A stretch of DNA of 64,000 nt, from NCBI GenBank assembly GCA_025455775.1, contig JALOLT010000007.1, positions 1 through 64,000 of the forward strand, read 5' to 3'. The position numbers and the translations under genes were made by a program. Below, piece by piece: positions 1-8,083 of the stretch. The notes beneath the pieces are model-generated. The model made no database searches and was not told where the DNA came from. It saw nothing but the letters and a program-made list of their open reading frames with translations. Source of the DNA: Fimbriimonadaceae bacterium (GTDB lineage Bacteria > Armatimonadota > Fimbriimonadia > Fimbriimonadales > Fimbriimonadaceae). The stretch's first letter is position 1. The number at the start of each line of letters is the position of its first letter.

Positions 1-39
1 GTATATCGGCTCGTCCATAGCTCTCGTTTCCCCATCCAT
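1..39 (-). CDS. Start of a gene running off the left edge (unidentified)
   Basis: On the minus strand an ATG at 39 opens a frame that stays open to the window edge; a second in-frame ATG lies at 18, with GAGAG just before it. It lies 88 bases downstream of the FecCD permease stop on the same strand. An ABC-transporter ATPase would be the usual partner there, but 13 codons show no motif, so that is only an expectation from family context. Confidence 0.3.
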   Translation of the reverse strand, partial: MDGETRAMDEPIY

Positions 40-127
40 TACCCTCTTTGCGATTGGCCAACAAGTTTTCGCCCCGTGCTGCCGCGCCACACAGTCCAAT
101 TCAATGCGATGGAGAAGAAGGCAAGAA

Positions 128-1156
128 TCAAATCTCACTTCGACGCACCTGATTCCGAAGCAAGACCAGTAGAACCGGCGCCCCAAGAATCGCCGTCGTT
201 GCCCCCACCGGCAGCTCCCCGCCTGGCAGTAAGCGTTGAGAAACGGAGTCTGCGAAGAGGAGCAAGCCAGATCCAATCAGGGCAGAAGCAGGAATCAAGA
301 ACCTTTGGTCGATGGGAAAGAGGCGACGAGCCACATGAGGGGCCACCAATCCCAAAAAGCCGATGATCCCCACTGCCCCAACCGCAGCCGAGACCACAAC
401 CGAACCAACCACCAAGATCAAAAGCGACACCCTGCGAACCGGCACTCCCAGAGATTCAGCCACAAATCCGTCCATCGCCAGGACATTCATCGCCCGAGCC
501 TGAGCCAAAAAGATTGCAAGACCAGCCCCGAGTAGCCCGAGCAAAACCCAGTTCTCAATCCAGAGCATTGGTGACATTGACCCCAGCAACCACCGGAGCA
601 CCTGAGTCGTGTCCTGACCACCCAAAATCAGCAGGAGAGTCATCACGGCGCTCAAAACAGTGCCGACAACAACTCCGGCCAAAATCAGCCTGACTGGGTA
701 GCCCTCAGTCCTGCCTCCCGCCAATGCCACCACGAACAGGACAGCTGCGACCCCGCCAACCATCGCCATCCCCAGCAGTCCTAACCCTGAACCAAAGCCA
801 GAGAGACCGAGCAGGACCCCGAGCGTTCCCCCAACCCCCGCCCCGCCGCTCACCCCAACCAAGTAAGGTTCAGCCAAGGGGTTTCGGAAAAGGGCCTGAA
901 AAGCTGATCCCGTCATCCCAAGAATCGCCCCCACCAAGACACACCCAAAAGCACGGGGCAAACGAATCTGCCAAACAATTGTGTTTTCGGTTGTGCCAGG
1001 CAATCGAATCCCGGAGAAAATCTCGTCCAAGACTCCGACTGGTGAAATCGAAACACTGCCTCCGAGCCCAATATGGAGGACACCAGCAAAGAGAACCAAC
1101 CCCCCAAGCAACAAGAGCTTGAGCCAAGGAGGGGAGAGGGAAGGCGAGTTTTGCAT
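128..1156 (-). CDS. FecCD/BtuC-family ABC transporter permease
   Basis: A 342-residue, very hydrophobic protein with about nine or ten membrane segments. It carries the family's signature PLAEPYLVGVSGGAG region near residues 93-107, then GFLGLVAPHVARR near residue 265. The length is normal for BtuC/FhuB-type inner-membrane permeases, which import iron-siderophore, haem or cobalamin delivered by a periplasmic binding protein. The substrate cannot be read from this subunit. The gene is divergent from the aminotransferase at 1207 across only 50 bases. A TATAAT (1177-1182, minus strand) lies 20 bases before the ATG. No cobalamin riboswitch would fit in that gap. Confidence 0.93.
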   Translation of the reverse strand: MQNSPSLSPPWLKLLLLGGLVLFAGVLHIGLGGSVSISPVGVLDEIFSGIRLPGTTENTIVWQIRLPRAFGCVLVGAILGMTGSAFQALFRNPLAEPYLVGVSGGAGVGGTLGVLLGLSGFGSGLGLLGMAMVGGVAAVLFVVALAGGRTEGYPVRLILAGVVVGTVLSAVMTLLLILGGQDTTQVLRWLLGSMSPMLWIENWVLLGLLGAGLAIFLAQARAMNVLAMDGFVAESLGVPVRRVSLLILVVGSVVVSAAVGAVGIIGFLGLVAPHVARRLFPIDQRFLIPASALIGSGLLLFADSVSQRLLPGGELPVGATTAILGAPVLLVLLRNQVRRSEI

Positions 1157-1206
1157 GGCAGGCTTGGCCGATCCCGATTATAGTCCAGGGGTACACTTTT
1201 CCTCTG

Positions 1207-2391
1207 GTGGACATCCTGACTCTTTCTCGTCGAACTGAGCTCCTCAAACCCTCACCGACCCTGGCAATGACTGCCCGAGCGAGAAAAATGAAAGCGGAGG
1301 GCCTCGATGTAGTCTCCTTCGCTGCTGGCGAACCAGATTTCAACACCCCCCTGTCGGTCTGCCAATCGGCGAGCCAGGCACTGGAGCAAGGATTAACCAA
1401 ATACGCCCCGAGTCGTGGGTTACCAATTTTGGTAGAGGCGATCATTCGCAAGCTGGGCCGGGAAAACAAGCTCCAGGCATCAGGCGACAATATCGTGGTT
1501 TCTTGTGGAGCCAAACACAGCCTCTACAATGCCTTCATGACTCTGCTTGATCCTGGCGACGAGGTGATCCTCATTGCCCCATACTGGATGACCTATGCGG
1601 ATCAGATTGTCTTGGCTGGCGGGGTGCCGGTCATTGTCCAGACGACGGCCGACACGGGCTTCACCCCCCATTCGGATCAAATCAAGGCAGCCTTGACCGC
1701 GAAGACAAAGGCGATTGTGATAAATTCGCCGTGCAACCCGACCGGCTCGGCCCTGAGTCGCCAGCAACTGAAAGATATCGCCGCCATTGCCCTTCGCCAC
1801 AATCTTTGGATCATCAGCGACGAGATCTATGAACGGCTGACCTACGACCATCCTCATACCTCAATCGCTTCTTTGAGCAAAGAGGTCGCAGAGCGAACCG
1901 TGTCAATCTTTGGATGCAGCAAGTCCTACAGCATGACCGGATGGCGAATCGGATTTAGCGTCGCTCCAAAACAGGTGAGCGATGCAATGGCGAACCTCCA
2001 AGATCAAGTCACTAGCAATGCCACCACCTTTGCCCAGGCTGGCGCCGCAACCGCCCTCGATCTGCCAGATGCTGAAGTTGAAAGCATGAGGAGCGAGTTT
2101 GAAACGCGGCGGAACCTGGGGCTGGAACTCCTTCGGGCGATCCCTGGCCTTCGCATTTCCCAGCCAAAGGGAGCCTTCTATTTCTTCGTCGACTGCTCTG
2201 CTTACCTACAGGGCTCAGTGAAGACTGATCTCGACTTGGCAGAACTTCTGCTGGAGAAAGCTCACGTTGCAACCGTCCCTGGCTCGGTCTTTGTTGGCCC
2301 AGGCCACCTTCGACTCAGTTATGCTGCGTCTCGCGAAGATATCCAAAAAGGAGTCATGAGGCTCGCCCAAGTTCTCCCGACCATCGCTTGA
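1207..2391 (+). CDS. Class I PLP aminotransferase (aspartate aminotransferase type)
   Basis: 394 residues beginning at GTG. It shows the complete fold-type I signature: NPTG at 177-180, D205 and Y208 for pyridine-ring contacts, Schiff-base lysine K239 in SKSYSMTGWRIG, and a C-terminal substrate-arginine region (LRLSY). This places it in the thermophile/Bacillus AspB-like branch that transfers the amino group of aspartate to 2-oxoglutarate; activity on aromatic amino acids or prephenate is possible in this branch and cannot be excluded. A TACACT box (1192-1197) nine bases before GTG, with no Shine-Dalgarno, hints at a leaderless start. The stop TGA overlaps the rnc ATG by one base. Confidence 0.92.
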   Translation: MDILTLSRRTELLKPSPTLAMTARARKMKAEGLDVVSFAAGEPDFNTPLSVCQSASQALEQGLTKYAPSRGLPILVEAIIRKLGRENKLQASGDNIVVSCGAKHSLYNAFMTLLDPGDEVILIAPYWMTYADQIVLAGGVPVIVQTTADTGFTPHSDQIKAALTAKTKAIVINSPCNPTGSALSRQQLKDIAAIALRHNLWIISDEIYERLTYDHPHTSIASLSKEVAERTVSIFGCSKSYSMTGWRIGFSVAPKQVSDAMANLQDQVTSNATTFAQAGAATALDLPDAEVESMRSEFETRRNLGLELLRAIPGLRISQPKGAFYFFVDCSAYLQGSVKTDLDLAELLLEKAHVATVPGSVFVGPGHLRLSYAASREDIQKGVMRLAQVLPTIA

Positions 2392-3080
2392 TGATCCCGA
2401 AAGAAATCCCACTCCGAAGCGAAAGTCTCTTTCGACTAGCCATGACCCACAGGTCAGCGGCTCAAAACGCCGTGACCGAAAGCTACGAGAGGTTGGAGTT
2501 CTTTGGCGATGCCATACTGGGGCTCATCGTCGCCCAGTATCTCTACGAACATCACCCAGAGTGGGATCAGGGCATGATGAGCAAGGCCCGTTCAAGTGTC
2601 GTGCAAGAAGGCCCCCTGGCCGAAACTGCCTTGAGACTAAAGCTCGATCACTTCCTCGAACTCGGGATCGGGGAAGAGGCAACAGGAGGCCGTCAACGGC
2701 CATCGATCCTCTGCGATATCTTCGAAGCCGTTGTCGGAGCGGTTTATCTGGAGTCTGGCCTTGAAAAGGCCCGCTGGTTTGTCTTAGAAATGCTCCACCC
2801 GCTTTTGATGAGAGTGAGCACAGGAGACGTCAATCCCCACGACTATAAGTCACGGCTCCAAGAAGTAGCCCAGGCCCTTTGGCGAAAAACCCCGACCTAT
2901 AAGGTTGTCAACGAAACTGGCGCTGCCCACGAAAAACGTTTTTCAGTCTCAGTTTTGTTCGATAATGAGATACTTGGCGAAGGTTTGGGTCGTAGTAAGA
3001 AAGAGGCGGAACAATCTGCTGCCAAGGATGCTCTAGAGATTATCGAAAGAAATCGTCCCTCGCGCATCGCTCACCCCTGA
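2391..3080 (+). CDS. rnc: Ribonuclease III
   Basis: 229 residues. The RNase III signature ERLEFFGDAIL spans residues 33-43, including the catalytic Asp40. A second acidic helix (ILCDIFEAVVGAVYLESG) lies near residues 103-120, and a double-stranded-RNA-binding domain occupies about 150-219. The enzyme cleaves dsRNA during rRNA maturation and mRNA turnover. ATG 2391 is preferred because it overlaps the aminotransferase stop as TGATG, the usual coupling arrangement; an in-frame TTG at 2388 is the only earlier option. Co-transcription with the aminotransferase is likely. Confidence 0.95.
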   Translation: MIPKEIPLRSESLFRLAMTHRSAAQNAVTESYERLEFFGDAILGLIVAQYLYEHHPEWDQGMMSKARSSVVQEGPLAETALRLKLDHFLELGIGEEATGGRQRPSILCDIFEAVVGAVYLESGLEKARWFVLEMLHPLLMRVSTGDVNPHDYKSRLQEVAQALWRKTPTYKVVNETGAAHEKRFSVSVLFDNEILGEGLGRSKKEAEQSAAKDALEIIERNRPSRIAHP

Positions 3081-3220
3081 AGCACTCAAGGGACCTAGAA
3101 TAGTCCCGAAGAATCGCCGGTTTTTTGCTTCACTTAGTAGGCAAAGGATGATCGGTCATGGGAAGGTGTGATAGGATAAATGATATTCTTGTCTCGACGG
3201 CATGAAAATGTCACCCGAAG

Positions 3221-3236
3221 TGGCATGATCCTTGCA
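3221..3236 (+). promoter_or_regulatory. Sigma-54 (-24/-12) promoter for the PEP-CTERM gene
   Basis: TGGCATGATCCTTGCA matches the sigma-54 consensus TGGCACGNNNNTTGCW at every specified position except one (T for C). It has the invariant GG at -24 and GC at -12 with correct spacing. It lies 32 bases before the ATG at 3269, leaving room for a start near 3247 and a short leader. A partial dyad, ATGTCAC/GTGGCAT, overlaps its left end. PEP-CTERM proteins in other bacteria are known to be driven by RpoN with PrsK/PrsR, which fits. Confidence 0.65.
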
Positions 3237-3268
3237 GAACAGACCTTGACGGAGTGGAATCCTAACTA

Positions 3269-4006
3269 ATGAAATTGAAATTCACCTTGATCGCCCTTGG
3301 AGTCTTGGCCGGATCCATGGCCTTTGCGAATATCGAACCAAATGCGTTCCTCGTTCGACGGGCAACGAACCACGAGGCCCTCTTGAACCAAGTCAAGGCC
3401 GAACAGCGTGTGATGCAACGGTACATGAGACACTTCGGAATGAGCCGAGAACAAGTTCTGGAGATGTTGCAAGGACTGAGGCTTGAAGGACTGAAAGAAG
3501 ACGGTGTCTATCTTGTCTACAACGTGCCTGACAACACAGAAGAACTCAAAGCACGAGCCATGTTCTACCGGCGCGGCACCGCCGTTTGGGTAGATGCAGC
3601 AGGTAACGTGGTTTTGAAGGAATCTTGTGGCAACCCCATGATGAGAGGCACTGACTCCATCTCGCAAGAACTGGAACCAGTCTCGACCGTCGTCAAGGCT
3701 AAGCCAACCCCAATGGCAGGCGAAGTCGCGATCCCGGCCACAGAAGCAAGCAGCCTCCTGGCTTCTACCGTTCCAATGAGCTTGGCGTCCTCCGCTCAAC
3801 CCTTCGTCGCAGGAGTCCCTTCCTCTCTCACGGGAATCGGCTCGCGCTTTAACCCAGCTTTCCTCTTGCCGCTTGCCGCTGTTCCAATCTTCGCCCGCGA
3901 TGGCGGCGGAGCCGACCCAATTCCAGAACCAGGAACCATGATTGCTTTGGCTCTCGGCGCGGGAGCCGTTATCGCCAAGCGACGCAAAGCGAAAGCCCAA
4001 AAGTAA
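3269..4006 (+). CDS. PEP-CTERM sorting-domain secreted protein
   Basis: 245 residues. A signal peptide (about 1-21, ending SMAFA) leads a body with no recognised fold and an alanine/serine/proline-rich linker at about 135-210. The classic exosortase sorting tail follows: IPEPGT at 218-223, a hydrophobic helix, then the basic cluster AKRRKAK. Such proteins are exported, processed by exosortase (EpsH/XrtA) and usually become part of a polysaccharide/floc matrix; the exosortase gene is not in this window. The body has an EQVLEMLQGLRLEGLKEDGVYLV helix-strand segment that I cannot assign. It is a monocistronic unit between a sigma-54-like promoter and a strong terminator. Confidence 0.86.
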   Translation: MKLKFTLIALGVLAGSMAFANIEPNAFLVRRATNHEALLNQVKAEQRVMQRYMRHFGMSREQVLEMLQGLRLEGLKEDGVYLVYNVPDNTEELKARAMFYRRGTAVWVDAAGNVVLKESCGNPMMRGTDSISQELEPVSTVVKAKPTPMAGEVAIPATEASSLLASTVPMSLASSAQPFVAGVPSSLTGIGSRFNPAFLLPLAAVPIFARDGGGADPIPEPGTMIALALGAGAVIAKRRKAKAQK

Positions 4007-4035
4007 GCGGAGCCCTCCACTTCGTCGCTTACAAG

Positions 4036-4065
4036 AAACCCCTGTCGTTTGTTCAACAGGGGTTT
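4036..4065. terminator. Bidirectional intrinsic terminator
   Basis: A perfect 10-bp stem AAACCCCTGT (4036-4045) / ACAGGGGTTT (4056-4065) encloses a 10-base loop. The stem's own AAA/TTT ends supply short U-tracts on both strands. It sits between the convergent PEP-CTERM gene and glycoside hydrolase gene and can serve both. Confidence 0.8.
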
Positions 4066-4086
4066 AAGTTTTGTGAACCAGTCGGA

Positions 4087-6732
4087 TTAAGGGGCGATCT
4101 CTATCCAGAGCGACTTCGTCTCTTTGGTCACCTCGAATCGAGTTTGTCCACCAGAGTAGGTCGTGGGGAGTGCGATGCGTCGTGTCCCATCCGGATTGAG
4201 GGCATAAGCCTTTCTTTGCCGATCTGTCGCGAGGCTCACTGTAACGGGAACAAATTGAGCCATGACAGGTCCACGGCCCCACTTGTCGCTGACAGAATCG
4301 CGGGCCTCATTCCAACCCATGTCTTGGTTCTCCACCCGACCCACTAAGGTCAGCAAGATCTTGCCACTTTTGGAAAGGGGCTGGTCGTCCATTGCCGTAA
4401 CAGTCATCGCGGCAAACTCGCCTTCGAATTTACCAAAGATGGCCCGGAACCCGCTCAGGTTGATGACTCCACTGCCAACAAAACCTACAACTGCCTTCAC
4501 CTTGGGCCCATCTGCTGTGAAGATTTGACCACCATTCCCGTCCGTCACCAAAAATGGGGACTTCGCATTTCCAGTTTTTGCTACAGTCGGGGCATTTCCG
4601 GTCCCTTTTTGAAGACCGATCACGTTCTCCAAAGTGTTTGGTCTGCCACCCACCTTGCTCCACGCTTGCCAGTGGAAGAAACCAGCATCCCAAGGCGTTG
4701 CAGGCAGGTTAAGCGCCGTCCTTGCTGTGCCTGCCTCTAGGCCAAAGTTTCGGAAAATAGCAGCTGTGGCAGGGAAAAACGCACTCTTGGCTGGGTTGCG
4801 CGACATGTCAAAGTAATTCTCGTACATGTCATTCTTCACCCCTGTTCCAGTGTCGTCCCAAGCAAAGGTGTAGAGGATATCCCAATCCTGAAAGGCCCCA
4901 AAAGTGGAGTAAAGGGGCATCATCTCTGATTGATAGTCGCTCGGTGCCGGGTGGTTGTACTCACTCACAGTATAGGGCTTCCCAAAGATCCGAGTGGCAG
5001 CGAGACCCCCCAGCTCACCATCGGTCTTCCCCATTTCATTCACCATCGCCCTTCGATCGACCCGATAATTCACTGGATCCCAATCACTCCCCAGGAAGGT
5101 CGGGTGGTTCCAATAGGCATGGTTGTCGGCAAAATCCATCTTCGCCTCACGCTTCACCGCCGTCAATCCACCCCAAGCGATCTGGCTATCAATGATGTTT
5201 GCTTTTCTAAAGCCGAGGTCATTTCGTAAGAAAGCCAGCATCTCTTCACTGAAAGCAGTCTCGGTCTCCACCAAAAATTCCACGTAGTCTCGGTACCTTT
5301 GGCTGACATCAGCCGAAGGCAAAGGAACCGTCCCTTTCACGGCACTTTCACCTGGCTGGAGTCCCATTCCAAAGCCGCCTTCGCGGAGTTCTAAATCGGA
5401 GATCGTAACCTTGGTTCGCACCGCCCCTAGAACGAAGCCAATTCTTGCTTGGCCAGGTTCTGGGTTGTTTGAGGCCTTGAAGGTCAGATGAAACTGCCGA
5501 AACTCTGGTGACAGACTGATCGAGGCTCCCAACCCGAGGTTTCGCCAGTCTTCTTTCGCCAGTCTGCTGTCCACATTTACGGAGGCAGGTTTTTCTGCCT
5601 TGGCCCGGAAGCTCACCGTGTACTCAGTCCCCTCCTTTAGGGTCAAGCCAGGCACATGAACCTGAACGTGCCAATCTGGCCCAGGGTTGTTTCTGACCTC
5701 GGCAGTGAAGGTGTTGGCTTTTGCCCCTGACCCTGTTCCTGGCTGTTCACTGAAGCTAGCATCTGCCTCTCTCTGCTCATGAGTCCAAGAATTTGCGCTC
5801 GAAATCAGGCTGGCACCCTTTCTGGTATCAACCGTTGGCCAAGCGCGGCTCAGGGACTCATCGGTTTTGTACTTCTTCACGAGCCACTGATTCCAAGCCC
5901 CAACAAACTCAGACTTAAAAGGTTCTGGCCAAGCTGTGATCCCTGTGCCTGGCATCTCCCCAGGCCACCCGTTCAAGCTGTTCTCGTTATTGATCTCGAT
6001 GAAGGCGATGGCAGGATCATCTCTGTACTTCAGCTTCGTGTAGGGGTTCACTCGATCCAGAAGTTCCTTTGTGTAGTCCTTCTGCATCTGGATCATCTTG
6101 CGGTTGAACTTGTCGAGCTTCTTTTGGAAATTCGGTACTTCCCGGACTGATTCAGGGAAGCCCATCTCTGGAAGGTAAGTTCTGGCAGTTTGGAGATTGA
6201 TGTTGGAATAGATGCCGTTCCGCTTGAGCGCCGCTACAAAGTAGTCGAGTCGATCCAGCATTGCCGGATCCATCTCAATGAAAGTTCGTCCCTTTTTCCA
6301 AATGCTTCCCTCGGGATCCCAGCCATTGTTGAGGTGGTGAAACCGAATGACGTTCACGCCTAACTTGGCAAGACGTGCCGCGATTTTGTCTGCGTCTTCT
6401 TTGCTAGGAAAGGCAGCGCGGCTTCCGATATTCGTGCCAAACATCCGTACCCTCTTGCCGCTCGTCTCATAGACAAAGTTTCCGTTCCTTGCCACGATCC
6501 AGCCGTTTGAGCCGGCAGGTTTTTCGTTCAAAGAGCTCATGTCGGTCACTGTGCCTTTCTTGGCATCGTCCCAGGGCAAGACAAAAGGAAACATGTCTGC
6601 CTTATTGGTAGGAGCGGGAACCCTTTGCTGGGCAGTGTTAGAATCGCTCCCCACAGAACAGGCGGCTGCGACCACCGCGAGGGCACCAATAGAAGGAAGA
6701 GCATAACGAAGAAGCAACTTTGCATCACGCAT
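4087..6732 (-). CDS. Secreted clan GH-A (GH5-like) glycoside hydrolase with nested carbohydrate-binding domain
   Basis: 881 residues when started at ATG 6732, which has AGAAG upstream; 39 further upstream codons look non-coding. An N-terminal helix ends in AVVAAAC, so Cys25 may be lipidated, though the lipobox is imperfect. The TIM-barrel region begins near residue 100 (MFGTNIGSRAAFP, LGVNVIRFHH). The acid/base glutamate lies in INNEN (about E250) and the nucleophile in TVSEYNH (about E591). Between them, about residues 307-453 form a beta-rich CBM4/9-type carbohydrate-binding module (VHVPGLTLKEGTEYTVSFRAKA). The C-terminal 200 residues are beta-sandwich-like. It probably degrades a plant or extracellular beta-glycan; the substrate is not readable. 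Confidence 0.88.
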   Translation of the reverse strand: MRDAKLLLRYALPSIGALAVVAAACSVGSDSNTAQQRVPAPTNKADMFPFVLPWDDAKKGTVTDMSSLNEKPAGSNGWIVARNGNFVYETSGKRVRMFGTNIGSRAAFPSKEDADKIAARLAKLGVNVIRFHHLNNGWDPEGSIWKKGRTFIEMDPAMLDRLDYFVAALKRNGIYSNINLQTARTYLPEMGFPESVREVPNFQKKLDKFNRKMIQMQKDYTKELLDRVNPYTKLKYRDDPAIAFIEINNENSLNGWPGEMPGTGITAWPEPFKSEFVGAWNQWLVKKYKTDESLSRAWPTVDTRKGASLISSANSWTHEQREADASFSEQPGTGSGAKANTFTAEVRNNPGPDWHVQVHVPGLTLKEGTEYTVSFRAKAEKPASVNVDSRLAKEDWRNLGLGASISLSPEFRQFHLTFKASNNPEPGQARIGFVLGAVRTKVTISDLELREGGFGMGLQPGESAVKGTVPLPSADVSQRYRDYVEFLVETETAFSEEMLAFLRNDLGFRKANIIDSQIAWGGLTAVKREAKMDFADNHAYWNHPTFLGSDWDPVNYRVDRRAMVNEMGKTDGELGGLAATRIFGKPYTVSEYNHPAPSDYQSEMMPLYSTFGAFQDWDILYTFAWDDTGTGVKNDMYENYFDMSRNPAKSAFFPATAAIFRNFGLEAGTARTALNLPATPWDAGFFHWQAWSKVGGRPNTLENVIGLQKGTGNAPTVAKTGNAKSPFLVTDGNGGQIFTADGPKVKAVVGFVGSGVINLSGFRAIFGKFEGEFAAMTVTAMDDQPLSKSGKILLTLVGRVENQDMGWNEARDSVSDKWGRGPVMAQFVPVTVSLATDRQRKAYALNPDGTRRIALPTTYSGGQTRFEVTKETKSLWIEIAP

Positions 6733-6952
6733 GTCTTCTAGGATAAGCCATTTTCCTCGATGATCCAGAACTAACCTTAACTTCGCGGGAGGACTCAGTG
6801 AGAATCGCGGCAATCCAATGCGTATAATAAGGGAGCTTGGTGTAATCACAACATCCCCGTTGGCGTGCCGACTGTGACCACCTGAGCAATGGCTGGCCTG
6901 ATGCCTTTTCTCGCCGCCGCTCTAAGCCAAGCAGAAGACGAGAAATCTTAAC

Positions 6953-8083
6953 ATGTACCAGGCTCCCTTGCCGCCTCACTACGCCTCTCTGACTGACGCA
7001 GAGTGTGATCTAAGAATTCAACGTGCCAAGGAGGCCCTCGGTCGGAACCTCGTCATCCTGGGACACCACTACCAGAGAGATGAGATCATCGCCCACGCGG
7101 ACTACCGAGGCGACAGCTACAAACTCGCCAAAGATGCCAACCTCCAGCCCGAAGCAATGTTCATCGTTTTTTGCGGTGTTCACTTCATGGCAGAATCGGC
7201 CGATATTCTCACTCCCGACCATCAAGTCGTCATCTTGCCCAACATGGCCGCTGGCTGCTCGATGGCGGACATGGCCAACCACTTTCAAGTCAAAAACGCC
7301 TGGAAACAGATCGCGAGCGTCTTGGGTGATATCGAAGCGACCGAGGATTCTTCTCCGGGAAACAGGGTTGTGCCAGTCACGTACATCAACTCCGCCGCAA
7401 ATCTCAAAGCCTTTGTTGGGGAGCATCATGGAACTGTCTGCACCAGTACCAACGCTCCCGCTGCTCTGAAGTGGGCTCTCGGGCGCGGGGAAAAGGTGCT
7501 CTTCTTCCCAGACCAACACCTCGGCCGCAACACTGGTTTCAAAATGGGTTACGACCCTCAGAAGGACATGATCTTGTGGGATCCGTTTAAACCTTTTGGT
7601 GGAAATACGCCAGACAGAATCAAAGAGGCAACCTTTATCCTCTGGAAGGGCCATTGCAGCGTGCATAAGCGTTTCACCCTTGAACAAGTACGAACGGCCC
7701 GCGATCTCCACCCATCGGTTAAGGTTCTAGTTCACCCAGAGTGCGAACTGGAAGTCGTCCAAGCCAGCGACTTGGCAGGCAGCACCGAGTACATCATCCA
7801 AATGGTGAAAGAAGCCGAGCCTGGCTCGATTTGGGCGATCGGAACCGAGATCAACCTTGTCAACAGACTTGCAAAAGAGCACAAGGACAAGACGATCTTT
7901 TGCCTGGATCCTCAAATTTGCCCCTGCAGCACGATGTACCGCATCCACCCCACATTCCTCTGCTGGATCCTCGAAAACCTCGTCGAGGGCAAGGTGATGA
8001 ATCAAGTCAAGGTTCCTGAGCCAACGGCTCACTGGGCCAGAGTGGCTCTGGCCAGAATGCTGGAGATTGGAACCAAGGACTAA
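6953..8083 (+). CDS. nadA: Quinolinate synthase
   Basis: 376 residues, the longer Bacillus-like NadA type. It condenses iminoaspartate with dihydroxyacetone phosphate to give quinolinate for de novo NAD. The three [4Fe-4S] ligands are visible: Cys102 in AAGCSMADM, Cys235 in GHCSVHKRF and the CPC pair at 323/325 in ICPCSTMYRIHP. The internal LGHHYQRDEI and YINSAANLKA motifs also match. No nadB or nadC lies nearby. A TATAAT at 6823-6828 lies 124 bases upstream, in the divergent region shared with the hydrolase. The stop overlaps the convergent lon stop by four bases. Confidence 0.96.
   Translation: MYQAPLPPHYASLTDAECDLRIQRAKEALGRNLVILGHHYQRDEIIAHADYRGDSYKLAKDANLQPEAMFIVFCGVHFMAESADILTPDHQVVILPNMAAGCSMADMANHFQVKNAWKQIASVLGDIEATEDSSPGNRVVPVTYINSAANLKAFVGEHHGTVCTSTNAPAALKWALGRGEKVLFFPDQHLGRNTGFKMGYDPQKDMILWDPFKPFGGNTPDRIKEATFILWKGHCSVHKRFTLEQVRTARDLHPSVKVLVHPECELEVVQASDLAGSTEYIIQMVKEAEPGSIWAIGTEINLVNRLAKEHKDKTIFCLDPQICPCSTMYRIHPTFLCWILENLVEGKVMNQVKVPEPTAHWARVALARMLEIGTKD

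Noticed and set aside
1157-1206. Cobalamin or other riboswitch upstream of the FecCD permease
   Set aside because: Only 50 bases separate the divergent starts; too short and without conserved boxes.
3266-4000. 244-codon open frame antisense to the PEP-CTERM gene
   Set aside because: The sense strand has signal peptide, sorting tail, promoter and terminator; the antisense frame has none.
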